Assembly (NCBI GenBank): GCA_946406115.1
Contig: OX291544.1
Coordinates: forward strand, 18,927,521 to 18,991,520
From: Apoda limacodes
Taxonomy: Eukaryota; Arthropoda; Insecta; Lepidoptera; Limacodidae
Direction: 5' to 3'
DNA length: 64,000 nt
Positions 1 to 10,424 of the stretch are shown piece after piece (within the stretch, counting starts at the first letter, position 1; each line of letters opens with the position of its first letter). The notes under the pieces were generated by a model. It was not told where the DNA came from. It was given only the letters and a program-made list of their open reading frames with translations, and ran no database searches. Made by a program: the position numbers and the translations under genes.

Positions 1-265
1 TATTGACAATTATTAAATTTAATTTCTTTTGCCACCAATTTGCCGAGTTCAAATGTCGATTTCTTTTTTAAATAAATTTAATAGCGCATTCTTTTTTTTA
101 GTGACAGTCAGAAATTTAAATTAAACTTTATGAGTTATTTTTTAAATAACTAAATTATTTGCGGGTCGCTCTGTAAATTCTGTAATACTATGCTGCAAGT
201 ACAATTTATCCCAGAGAGTTTGTGCAAGATATGGTTGCATAACGTAGCATGTTTGAGAAAATATA
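1..265. repeat. Dispersed repeat, copy 1
   Basis: This stretch resembles 32725-32980 in the same orientation. Shared landmarks, in the same order, are 'TTCAAATGTCGATTTCTTTT', 'GCGGG(T/C)CGCTCTCTG' and 'CGTAGCATGTTTGA'. It has no coding potential I can support and may continue beyond the left edge. Family unknown. Confidence 0.5.
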
Positions 266-319
266 TTTTATTGTTAAAATTACTGCGTATTATTACGTTT
301 AGTAAAATGTCGCCACCCG

Positions 320-432
320 CCGTCAATTGGGACAAAACATTTCCCACTTCACCGCTGGTGGTAGATAAGGATAAAAATGCTCCCAATTTACCACCAATGG
401 TGAAGTGGGAATTGTTTTGTTCCAATTGACTA
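320..432. repeat. Palindromic repeat built of CCCACTTCACC/GGTGAAGTGGG units
   Basis: The arms begin GTCAATTGGGACAAAAC and end GTTTTGTTCCAATTGAC, and enclose a second inverted pair based on CCACCAGTGGTGAAGTGGGA-type words. The same words recur around 405-445. Both strands show short open frames with a repeating 'SPLVVNW' motif, but this comes from the palindrome rather than from a gene. Confidence 0.6.
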
Positions 433-1025
433 CCAGTGGTGAGGTTTTTTGGTCATATGGTCCTAAGGGACGATTAGGTTGCTTCTTCCGGGAGTCATAT
501 GCACTCGGAACCTTTACCATGGTACGTTCTTCCACTTGCGCTACAAATATATTACAAATACCCATAATTTTGCCACATCTTAATATTATATATGTATATA
601 TCCAATTCTACAAAGTCTACTTTAACTTTCTACTGTAGTGGACGTTGAAGTAGTACTTATATCGATCTTGCTTCAATGTTATTTAGAACCCCTTTGCAGG
701 CCATCAGATAAAGTGCACTAACTTGTAGATTGCACGTAATGCTCAAGAACGTGGCCCTGGATAAGGAAGCATCGTACACTTCCTGGAACCGGTCCGCAAC
801 CGTAGATATGCCAATGCTGTATCGTTGAAGCCTTGACCAGTTAAGTTTTAAAATATCGCATTGTAAAATCAGCTTTATTGTTGAATTAAAAAAAAACCTT
901 AATTAAATTGAAGAGGAATTAGTACTCACCGGCATGCGGCACCGGGATTCTAATGTGCATAAACTTTAAAAATTCAGTATCTGGAATGGATTTACCGAGA
1001 TTAGAGGGACCATCGGAAAAACCCC

Positions 1026-1275
1026 CTTTCTAAGAATATTTTAGGAACTCGTATCCCCCCTGTCACATTCATATTTTTACTGACTTCAATGTATTGTCAT
1101 AAAAACAGAACTTTCTTGAATTGTTAGAATTATTAGCTTTTATTATCATTATAATTTGTCTTGTGCTAATAATTCTAACAATTCAAGAAAGTTCTGTTTT
1201 AATGACAATACATTGAAGTCAGTACAAATGTGCATGTGACAGGGGGATACGAGTTCCTAAAATATTCTTAGAAAG
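1026..1275. repeat. Foldback element with arms of about 110 bp
   Basis: The left arm (from about 1026) starts TTTCTAAGAATATTTTAGGA, and the right arm ends with its reverse complement at about 1275. The arms match nearly perfectly through GTCACA, TGACTTCAATGTATTGTCAT and CAGAACTTTCTTGAATTG, separated by a loop of roughly 30 bases around 1138-1165. No coding capacity. The near-identity of the arms suggests a young foldback MITE or a recent inverted duplication. Confidence 0.8.
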
Positions 1276-3485
1276 CAAGTTCCGATGTCAACAACAGTAC
1301 TTTTAAAATCCAGATTGCTCCCCCAGGGGAACCGTCAGGGGGACACGAGACCGACACCATATGTATAATATGTATCGTAAGCCGTTTTTATCCGACTTCA
1401 GCCAAACCAAAGAAAGGGTTATGATTTAAGCAATCTATGAATGTATGTAGGAACGTATTAGGGGTTAAAGTATAAAATTGCCGTAACGTAATTAAAAATA
1501 AAATCATTTTTTGTTGAAGGATGAAATATATTTATTTTATCAAAGTATCTACCCTCGTTGTCTATTCATTTCTGCCATCTACTAGGAAGATCATTTAAAC
1601 CTTTCCGATGAAAGTTTGTGGACCTGGACTTCAGAGATTGTGTGAGTGTGAAGGCATTATTTACTGTTTCCTGGGAAAAAAGAGTTGGTGCAAGTATAGA
1701 GTATGACAGATGGTTCCTACCTAACAGCAGTTCTTGTAGTGTTAAAACTGTTTATGAGCGGTGTGAGGTCTGGTGTTATCATGGATCAATAATGGGATTT
1801 GCTGCAAATGAGTAAATATTTTGGGTACGCTCAGTGGCGTAACTATAGATACCATCTGAGTCCCGTGGAAAATTCTTTGGATAGGGCCTATCCAGTAAAA
1901 ATCGCCATGTTGTAAATTAAGTTTGATAAACCACTTAAGTAGTTACCCAACACTACTAATAATTTTGTGTGTATTTTAGTTAAATATCTGATAAATTGTA
2001 TTAACCTAGTATCTAATAAAGAGCATAGGTTTATACATATTTATAATGAAATAAAAATCCAATTTTAGAAAGATATTTTTTAATAAAATTCTTTTCTCCG
2101 AGCTTTTCGCAAAAGTATCCATAACATCATCAAATTTCAAAGATCGGGCCATAGAATTTTCAGTAGACAGAATAGCCAAGTTACGTAGCCTGTCTTGTCC
2201 CATAAAGTTTCTTAAATAGGTTTTTGTTAAATTTTGTTTCGAAAATGATTTGGACAGGAATTGTAATAAATAACAATAATGCAGTAGTACATACTTCCTG
2301 AAAGCTGCACGACATAAAATGATTATTATTTATAAATCAGCAAGTTCTCTTTTACATTAAGAATTAAAAAAAAAACATCTAGGATTTTGGCAAACCACAG
2401 ACATAGATAATTGGCTTCATCATCATGTGATCATGTCTAAAGAATTACACAGTGTTTGATTAAAAAATGTTAAATACAAGTGAGAAATTCGATTGTATGA
2501 AGCACGCTGCGACGCACCACGAATCGTATATTCTTAAGTATTCATACTTACAAAATAGATCTTCTGAATAAATAAGGACCTAAGAGCTACGAAAAGGTTA
2601 GGCAATAAACTGAGTCAAGGTAATAATTGAGCTGAGTCACCGAGCTATTCCCCAATGAGGTTCATAAACTGTAATACATTTGCAGTACCTATTCGGTCGT
2701 AAAATGGCAAACGGTCAGACATAGTTCACCTATCTAATATGTATTATACCTATCGTTAGTCAGTTACTTCAATAAGCAAGTATGTGTTGGGTAGATATAA
2801 GATATATTCTTAAACAAACCGAACCACAAATACAAAGACTACAAAAAAAAAACCCTACGATACTTTATACAGAAAAATATTTCTTATTATAAATAGTTTA
2901 AAAAAAAATTGGACAGTTAGACATATAGAAATTGGTGAGCTAAGGCATCTGACATCCTTCGTTGTTTGGAGTTGATACTTGATGGTGTTAGCTAATGGTC
3001 TAAGTCAGCCACCCATTTTATGCGGTGATTACATGTGTGTTGTTATTTTCATTAACTAATCGGGCATTTGCAGAGGAATAACTTGAGTAGATAAATCGTC
3101 TAATCAATTTAAGGACGTAAGTTTAAAGTCATGTACTTTATTGAAGTCAATAGTGCGGTGCGACATGTCCCAGAAGTAAGCTAGTCGAAACTGTGAATCA
3201 GAAATCACACCAAGCACACATTTTCGAGCTTTACAAAAGTAATTTCGAGCTACTGCAGAAGTAAAAAAAAACACTCTGACTAGCTTATTTATCGCAAGTA
3301 AGCATAATGGTCCGAGATTATCTTACTCGTAATATTGAGACTATTTTCAAAATTTTGAGCTTTTTACGAAGTAAAGGTGTGAACCGGTTGGAAGAAGTGG
3401 ATATAGGTTTGAAGATATTAATTATATATGTTCTGTCTTTTAGGTACGTTCCTGCCATCCCCCGTCGCATCTATCCTCCGCGCTA
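1276..3485. other. Gene-free AT-rich intergenic stretch
   Basis: Only short open frames without recognisable motifs or splice context are seen. No tRNA, TIR or RT motif was recognised here. Confidence 0.4.
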
Positions 3486-3640
3486 TTAGAGTTCTTTTTG
3501 GCTTTTTTATTTTTGCTCGGCTCAGGGTCGTATAGCGTGATGTTAAATAGCCTATCACCTTCCTCCAGAATATTTGGCTATCAAAGGCAAAAACAAATTA
3601 AATTCGACTGGTAGTACCAGAAATTAGCGCGTTTGGTTCA
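3486..3640 (+). repeat. Retroelement 3'-tail-like repeat
   Basis: Words such as GCTCGGCTCAGGGTCGTATA, AATAGCCTATCACCTTCCTC and 'CTGGTAGTACCAGAAATTAGCGCG' match the better-preserved copy at 40655-40910, which ends in CAAACAAACTCTTCAGC followed by TTAGTATAGAT. This is a common lepidopteran tail of probable RTE-like origin; that assignment is from memory of the family. Confidence 0.45.
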
Positions 3641-3814
3641 GCTGATACCGAGACGCAACGCAACATGAAGCGGCTTGAATCTCAAGTAAGATTTCAATAT
3701 GCTCATATTCATCATCATGACCCTTTAAATAAAAAAGAAACCAACTTTTTAGTCTTTAGTTTTATTACATTAGTATACATGCATATAATAGTATTATACA
3801 ATTATATTTTATTC

Positions 3815-3940
3815 TTCAACGTCCTCTAACCCGCACTAGGCCAGGGTGGTTGACTATGGCCTAAGCCTACTTCTTCAAGGGGAGAGGCTTGTGCCCACAG
3901 TGGGGTGTATAATGGCTGAGACGAGATATTCTCTTTTTGG
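3815..3940 (+). repeat. Dispersed repeat (GGCCTAAGCC...GTGCCCACAGTGGGG)
   Basis: The tract contains 'GTGGTTGACTATGGCCTAAG' and 'AGAGGCTTGTGCCCACAGTG', the end of a repeat common in moths and butterflies. A related copy is at 27405-27500. Non-coding. Confidence 0.5.
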
Positions 3941-4078
3941 AAACAAAATTATTAAAAGCTACTCGCCATGCTATGTGAAATGATTTTGCAACGTTGTAAT
4001 TCGATTTACCAACAGAAGTATTTATTAAGTAGTATTTACCAATTTTCGTCAGTAAGAGATAAAATTATATCTCTACAT

Positions 4079-4506
4079 TTTTAGGGGCCCGTGCCCAAAG
4101 GGTAAAACACCGGACCTTTTACTAAGACTCCGTCCGTCCGTCTGTCACCAGACTGTATCTCATGAACCGTAATAGTAAGACAGATGCAATTTTCACAGAA
4201 GATGTATTTCTGTTGCCGCTAGAACAACAAAACCTTAAAAATCAGAATAAAATAAGTATTTAAGAGGGCTCCCTTACAACAAACGTGATTTCTTTGCTCG
4301 TTTTTGCTCGATATTGATAACGGCAACAGATCCTTCGGCAATATTCACAGAATATTTAGTTATATATTCACTTTAAAAATAAATAATAAAATTAAAATAT
4401 AACAAACATTTAAGGGGTCCCATACAACAAGCGTGATTCTTTGCCGTTTTTATAGATAATGGTACGGAACCCTTCGTGCGCGAGTGCTCGCACTTGGCCA
4501 ATTTTT
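4079..4506 (+). repeat. 'CCGTCCGTC' family repeat, type 1 copy A
   Basis: It starts at TTTTTAGGGGCCCGTGCCCA and ends CGCGAGTGCTCGCACTTGGCC. Diagnostic internal words are 'CTGTATCTCATGAACCGTAA', 'GTATTTCTGTTGCCGCTAGA' and two copies of 'ACAACAAACGTGATT'. Other copies are at 13278, 25549 (minus) and 36508. The ends carry inverted GGTTCCGTA/TACGGAACC words. No ORF. Confidence 0.75.
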
Positions 4507-5085
4507 ATGTAGCATGCCAATTGTTCTTTGCTATTATATTGCAATGTGTTCAAGTGTTGATTTTTAAGTTATCTTCAAAGATGGTTAAATCTAAAATTGT
4601 AAATCTAAGACTGATTGTAAAATTATGTGCACACCAAGTTCTTTTAAAGCACTTATGAACCTAAAATGAAGTACCTATCGAATGACAAACGATGCTACGA
4701 TCACTTTGTTGACCAACAAGAAACATTGCAACACATATCTCGAAACAATAAATAAATGCTTCGTACATGACTACGTGTAGCGAACAAACACATCAACAAG
4801 CTATTCCGAGCTAATAAACAAGCCGATAAAGATAAAAAAGTAACATTTGTAAAATATTTTTCGCATATCAAATGTTATGGAACTATAAGTATTTTCATAA
4901 AGAAATATTAAAACTATATAAAGGTGTAAGTTTCATTCTTATCTTCATATGGTAATGGGCGGTATATCGATCTTTCTTCGTGTTACTGAAAGCACTTTAT
5001 AAGACTTGTCCCAGGCCATCAGATAAGCGTGAACTGGCAAATCGCACGTAAGACTACTAATCCAGTGGTAGGTAACATTCAAGTA
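4507..5085. other. Gene-free AT-rich stretch
   Basis: Nothing recognisable apart from weak resemblance of 4940-5050 to 640-730 ('CCAGGCCATCAGATAA'), suggesting another low-copy repeat. Confidence 0.3.
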
Positions 5086-5337
5086 TTGTAGAAGGGCTGG
5101 GCAGATTACACACTAAAAATACATTTTTTTTTCTAAAAATACTTTTTTGTCTGTATTTTAAATACGAAATACAAAGTATTTGAAATAAAAAATACAGTAT
5201 TTTAACCATTTTTAATTGAAATTCAAAATACAAATTATAATATACATCGAGAGCCTTTGATCGCAAAAGATTTGAGTGCCCTAATCTCAGAATAACTATA
5301 TAATAATATATCTTGCATATCATAACTATTTAATATA

Positions 5338-6340
5338 CCAGGCCAGGTAGAAAGTTTTGCGAAAAAAAGTTTTTTTGTATATGGCACTGGCCCCTTGTAA
5401 TAATTTAAAAAAAAAAATTGGTTTTTTTAAAGTACCATTGTTTGAATTTAAAATTTACATCTACATTTTTTTGAGAGCCAAATTAAATTATCGTGTCTCA
5501 TTTAAAAATTTGAGAAACTCATTTGAGAAGCTTTCACAAGATTCTACACGAGCACCTTCGTTTGAGGAGGATAGTGTCGCGCCGGGTGCCGTACAACCTC
5601 ACCGAAGCTCAGAAGGAGGCTGTGATATGATTCAAAAATTGAAGCAGGTTCGTCTCGGTGCGTTTATGACATAGTGACAGGTGACGAATCCTGGATTTAT
5701 CAATACGATCCAGAAACAAAGCGTCAGTCGACAGTTTGGCTGTTTCAAAACAAACCAATTCCTACGAAAGTGAAGCGATCAAGAAGCACAGGAAAAATTT
5801 TGATCGCTAGTTTCTCCACTTTGACGGTGTATCTGATTTAAATTCCATTACGAGACCAAAGCAGCATCAATGCCCGAATGGTATACACAAGATGCCTGTC
5901 AGAAGTTTAATCTGCAATGAGCAACAAGCGACCAATCACCGGGCTCCGCGGGGTACTGATTCATCATGACAACGCGCCCGCGCACTCAGCACTCAAAACG
6001 AGGGACTTCCTGGACAAAACACCGGTCAAAGTCTTGGGTCACCCTGCTTACAGTCCTGATCTAGCACTGTGTGACTTCTTTTTATTCCCTAAAATAAAAA
6101 ATCAGCTGAAAGGGATACAGTTTTCATGGCCGGAAGACGCGCTAGCAGCGTTTGAGAAGGCCGTGGAAGCGGTGTCTGCGGCGAACTAGAAAAAATACTT
6201 CGAAAATTGGTTCAGACCATGTTCAGACGCATGAAACTTTGTATACAGGCTAGTGGAGAGTTCTTTGAAAAGATTTAATTAAAATATTTTATCCATAGAA
6301 GTTAGTTTTTAGTTTCTCAAAACTTTCTGAGTGTCCCATG
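5338..6340 (+). mobile_element. Internally deleted mariner (DD34D) element
   Basis: TA dinucleotides flank the element (5336-5337 and 6341-6342). The ends share the inverted word AGAAAGTTTTG followed by C/A and GAAA. At about 1.0 kb it is shorter than the usual 1.3 kb mariner, and the N-terminal DNA-binding part of the transposase is missing or scrambled between about 5500 and 5560. It sits inside the larger element 5092-7014 and is therefore the younger insertion. Confidence 0.8.
5560..6189 (+). pseudogene. Broken mariner transposase, catalytic part
   Basis: Successive frames read RVPYNLTEAQK, then VTGDESWIYQYDPETK (first catalytic Asp), then from 5917 onward HHDNAPAHSA (second Asp) and HPAYSPDLALCDFFLFP (third Asp). 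There are 34 residues between the second and third aspartates, which fits the mariner DD34D class. Frameshifts and stops (for example near 5690 and 5840) separate these blocks, so no active enzyme can be made. The last part, 5917-6189, is open through the C-terminus and ends at a TAG. Intact mariner transposases are about 345 residues; here roughly the last two thirds remain, in pieces. Confidence 0.85.
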
Positions 6341-6785
6341 TACATAACTATATAACTTGCATGCTTAAAAGTGTCATGTGACACGTAATGAATCACATGT
6401 CACAACCGTTACAATTTTCACTTTATTTTTATTTTAAGTTTGTAACAATTTTTTATTCTATTTCTGTTTGCTTTTTGCAAGGAAAATATAATATATTTGT
6501 TTTTAGGATGGAAGAAGCTAGAAAGAGAAAATGAAAATTGAATTAAAAAATAAAGTACAAAGTAAATCAATCTCTTCTATCCCACTAGTCCCATTAAGAT
6601 ATCCCATGATGGGACAACTGGCACTATTTCGGCCCACTAGTCCATGGGAAAAATTATACTAATATTTTGGTTCCAGAAGTCCCACTACTGTTATCGCCGC
6701 ACCTATATATTTTCTGGCATAGGCGGTCTTTTTCTTTGTCATGCTTCTTTGGTATCACACGATCGATATTTTATTTAGTAATATA

Positions 6786-6853
6786 ATACATTTGAGCGCA
6801 AACAAGTATTATAAATACATTTTATTTGTAATACTTATTTGCGCTAAAATGTA
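6786..6853. repeat. Hairpin within the TIR element
   Basis: The tract reads TACATTTGAGCGCAAACAAG, then TATTA, a short AT loop, and the reverse complement (ACTTATTTGCGCTAAAATGTA), with a few mismatches. It lies inside the right half of the 5092-7014 element. Confidence 0.65.
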
Positions 6854-7155
6854 TTTTAAAGTAGTATTTGAAATACTAATTACATAGTACCTTGACTACC
6901 AAATACAAATTACATTTTAAGTTGTTTTAAGGTTATTGAAATACAAATACCAAAAACGTATTTGTATTTCAAATCCGTATTTTAATTACAAGTAATTCAA
7001 ATACTGCTCAGCCCTTGTAGGTATACGTTTTGTTTACAGAAAATTACAGAAAATCAGTTGTTAGTCGTAGGGAACGTCTCAGGAACTATTTAAATCTTTG
7101 TCCTAATTGGGGCACTTCTCATAGCAAGCGAAAGCCAATAGGTTAAAGGAAAATA

Positions 7156-7286
7156 TAAAAGAACCGACTCTAAAAAGATGCACTACAAAAGTAATAACAA
7201 TTATTTTCAAATATAGATCAGATTTTTAAAGAATTATTTTGACCTTTTTAGTGCATCTTTTTAAAGTCGGTTCTTTATTTTGTTAA
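7156..7286. repeat. Inverted-repeat copy of the 'GTGCATCTTTTTGAAGTCGG' family
   Basis: It begins AAAGAACCGACTCTAAAAAG then ATGCACTA, and ends TAGTGCATCTTTTTAAAGTC then GGTTCTTT, so both termini are the same family end, head to head. The centre contains AGATCAGATTTTT, also seen in the copies at 14600, 38230 and 41060. Confidence 0.7.
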
Positions 7287-7334
7287 AAAGCTATTATTAT
7301 TATTTGTTCTTTTTATTTTGTTTATTTATTTATT

Positions 7335-9411
7335 TGTTTGAAGTTTGAAGCTTGTAATACTAGTTGGAAGCCAGTGAGAATATGTTCCGTGATGCGGAGA
7401 CCTTGATGGACGCATGAGTGTTTGGCACGGAAGCCGAACTGCTCGTCTATTAAAATGCCTCTGGAGACTATAGCGTTCCGTAGGCGAGCGAGGAGGAGGC
7501 TTTCGCAGCTTTACCAAGGGCCTTTAGTAAACTTATAGGGCGATAGGAGGACGGCTCGGTACGAACTTTGCCTGGCTTATGGATGCCTATTTTTATTGGA
7601 TTCCATTGAGAAGGAATGATGCAATGTTCAATAGCAGCGTTAAAGATTGCTACTAGGAGGCAGAGAAGGGGAAAAGTGAGGCGCTTTAGGATATCGTAAG
7701 AGATACCGTCCGCACCGGGGGCTTTGCGGGGGCGTAGGTCTTTGATGACCTGTATGACTTCGTCGACAGTGACAGGGGGCAGGGGGTCTTGTGGAGGTAG
7801 AGAAGTTCTGCGCTCCACTTCGCCGTCTACCTCGCGCACGTGGTCGGGATCGAACGGCAGTGTGCTTAAGGCACATTGGGCTTGGAGGCTAGACGCTAGG
7901 CAATCCGCTTTTTCGTCGTCATCGAACGCGGGAACGTTGTTGGGACGAGTTAACGGAGCGAGAGAGTTGGCGGTGTCTGATTTAAGAGCTCTGGCTAAGT
8001 GCCAATAAGCTTGGTGAGAAGGATAAATGTTCTACATCAGATCACCGAAACGTTGGGCGCGAAGCTCAGCTACAGCGGTTCTTACACGGTGGTGTAAGTC
8101 GTTGAAGCGAGCTTTATTTTCGCTAGTGGGAGCGCGATCGCGTGCGCGGCGGACCGTGTTACGGTCAGTTATTAGCGACCTGATGTGCTGAGGCAGGATT
8201 AGGTGGTGATAATCACCAACCGGCACTTGTCTTGAACACTCGCCAACGGTGGCGGTCAGGTGGCTAGTGAGTGAGTCGATAGCTACGTTTAGGTCGGTTG
8301 CGGAAGAGATTACGTTGGAAACGCGGTTTAGATGTGGCGAGCTGGGATTTTCGAGCAATTGCCTAAATTTATCCCAGTCCGTCACGGTTCTAGTGTCGGG
8401 AGGAGAGTCCGAAGGGGAACCTAATCGGAGGAGGACAGGGCGGTGGTCCGAGTCAAGTTCGTCAAGCACCTCTATAGAGCGAAAGCTTAGCCTTACATTC
8501 TTTAGAAGTGCTATGTCGAGTACGTCAGGGTTATTCCGAGTATTGTGGGGAAAGTAAGTAGGCGTCATGGGAGCGATGATGTCAAAGTTTAGTCTGTTAA
8601 CTAAATCGTGGAGGAGTCTGCCTCTCCGTGAAGTTACTGAAGAGTTTCAGCGGCGATGCTTGCAATTTAGGTCGCCGGCAAGAATGACGGCGTCGCCTAA
8701 ATTAAAGAGCGACTGAAGGTCGCTCTCAAGCAAGTCTTTTAAGGGAGAGAGATAAACCGATGCAATGATGATCGGCTGATGGCCGGTCATCGCTAAGCGG
8801 TAGACGGATGCTTCTAAGTTCGTAAGTGGTAGAGGATCGATAGGGGAGCAATGCAGGGAGCGCCTGTAATAGATGAGACTGCCTCCGAGATTGGAGGCAG
8901 TTCTATCATTACGGACGGTGCGATAGTTCGCAGTCGAAGAAGTGCGGACAGCGGGCTTTAGGAACGTTTCCTGGATGAGGAAGACGTCCGGTTTTTGGGA
9001 CGAGAGGAATTGCGATAATTCCTCTCTTTGGTTTCGAAGACCGTTGGCGTTGAAATAGCGTAAGGAGACGGGCCGGGGTTTTTCGCGCGCGGTTGTGCAA
9101 TCCATTTTGGTTTTTAAGGTTTGGAGGGCGGCGAAGAAGTCGCGATGCTTAGCCATGAAGATGAGCATTTGATTGAGATCTGGGATCTGTACGTATTCGG
9201 CGTACACGACCTCAAAGTAGGCTGGGTCGCAGGCCCAAGAAATCTGAGCGAGAACGCTGAGGTGCTGCTGCTCGTCCGTCTGAGGGGCGTTGCGGGGCAG
9301 CGCGAGAGGTCCCGGGACATGAGAGGGGCCGGGTAGGAAATACCCGTGACTGAGACGGGCCCAGGGAGAGCAGACAGAAGTTTGTCTGTCTTTTAGATTT
9401 TGTTGCGTCAA
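7335..9411 (-). pseudogene. Jockey-like LINE ORF2: endonuclease and start of RT, broken
   Basis: Read leftward. The first block (9411-8647) carries the AP-endonuclease start (YFNANGLRNQREEL, LIQETFLKP, LAGDLNCKHRR). A shifted block (8568-8032) has the endonuclease end (ELDSDHRPVLLRL) and the linker to RT. A third block (7839-7468) has the RT entry motifs (APGADGISYDIL, SYRPISLLKALGK). The last recognisable piece, near 7440-7350, reads EQFGFRAKHSC. The sequence then stops: the catalytic YADD region, thumb and 3' UTR are absent. At least two frameshifts separate the blocks. Loss of the 3' end is unusual for LINEs, which normally lose 5' ends, so a later deletion is likely. Confidence 0.85.
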
Positions 9412-9477
9412 TTAGCGCTGGAGGACGGCTCCAGGCGTTGACAGCAGGGAGGGGAGCAGGCACAAGCGGAGCCTATT

Positions 9478-9681
9478 GGCGGGGGGCGGGGGGGCGCGAT
9501 TTACCCTGTTTGGGTTTACGCGGGTTCTGTTTGGGAGCTTTGGGGCACCCGCGGTAATTCGCAGCGCGGTCTGCGTTTGCAGTTGCGCTGTGCGTGACCA
9601 TAAAGCTGACAGCGGTGGCATTGCCCTGGGGTCGACCGCTTGTGCGGAGTCTCGACCCGGACGCCCTTGAGGCTGCACACA
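9478..9681 (-). pseudogene. Jockey-like LINE ORF1 (gag), C-terminal zinc-knuckle part
   Basis: In the frame reading VCSLKGVRVETPHKRSTPGQ, then CHRCQLYGHAQRNC, there is a complete CX2CX4HX4C zinc knuckle at about 9585-9630, followed by a basic tail. This is the usual end of a jockey-clade gag, just before the endonuclease ORF. It is separated from the gag N-terminal part by the LINE insertion at 9683-10424. Confidence 0.8.
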
Positions 9682-9682
9682 T

Positions 9683-10424
9683 TATTTTTATTTTTTTATT
9701 TAAACACTTTATAGTGGACTTAATGCCTTAGGCATTATCTACCAGTCGACCTTAGGGTCATGCAGAAAGCTTAAGGTAGTTGTTTAAGTAGGAACGGTTA
9801 TTATCTACTAACATAAACGTAACATACAGTATAGGATTTGAATACATAAATTAAATAAATACACAGATACATATATACGTAAATATATATTTAAATATAC
9901 ATACATACACATGCATAAATACGTATTTAAATATGTACATAGATAATTATAGATACTGCATATGATTCATTGAAAAGTATTTTTAAAGGTGAGCCTAAAT
10001 AGTATTTGTATAGCGAATGCTTAAACTTATTTCGGGAAGGCGTTTCCTTTATATTTTTTGGGAGGCGCTGAATAGTAAAAGAATTGAAAATAAAACCAGT
10101 ACGATGTGAAGGTAAATGTAGCAATATGTTAGAGGAAGAACGAAGCTCTCTGTCGTGAGAACAGTGAAGATATTGTAACATTTTCTTTAAATTCCCGATT
10201 TATTGAGATTGAGAATTATTTAAAATGGTATAAAGAAAACATAGAATTCTAGCATTTCTGCGTTCCCGGATAGGTAACCAGCCAAGCTGAGTACAGTATT
10301 GAGAAATGTGGTCAAATTTTCTTAAGTTGAAAATAAATCTTATACAAGAATTGAAGAGACGATCAAGTTTATTGAGATGATTTTGGATCATATCCAAATA
10401 ATTAATAAATAAATATTAAAGATG
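9683..10424 (-). mobile_element. 5'-truncated second LINE nested in the gag ORF
   Basis: On the minus strand, 10397-10200 encodes an RT C-terminal segment (NHLNKLDRLFNSCIRFIF, LGWLPIRERRNARIL). 10181-9927 encodes the last part (LRSSSNILLHLPSHRTGF, FKHSLYKYYL). An AT-rich 3' UTR and a TAAA/TTA-rich tail follow, to about 9690. This resembles the terminal domain of CR1/L2-like insect LINEs. The flanking jockey gag frame is interrupted exactly here: it reads LTKEGKAIF on one side and VCSLKGVRVE on the other, with AAT/TAAT at both junctions as a possible short target duplication. Confidence 0.8.

Larger units (their letters stand above)
5092..7014. mobile_element. Non-autonomous TIR element (hAT-like termini) hosting a mariner
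   Basis: The ends are AAGGGCTGGGCAG at 5092 and its near inverse CTGCTCAGCCC ending at 7014. The word TTGTAG flanks both sides (5086-5091 and 7015-7020), a candidate target duplication. The inner arms are rich in 'AAATAC/GTATTT' words on both sides. GGGCTGGGCA-type ends are typical of hAT elements, but those normally make 8-bp duplications, so the superfamily is uncertain. A mariner (5338-6340) interrupts it, and no transposase of its own is seen. Confidence 0.6.
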
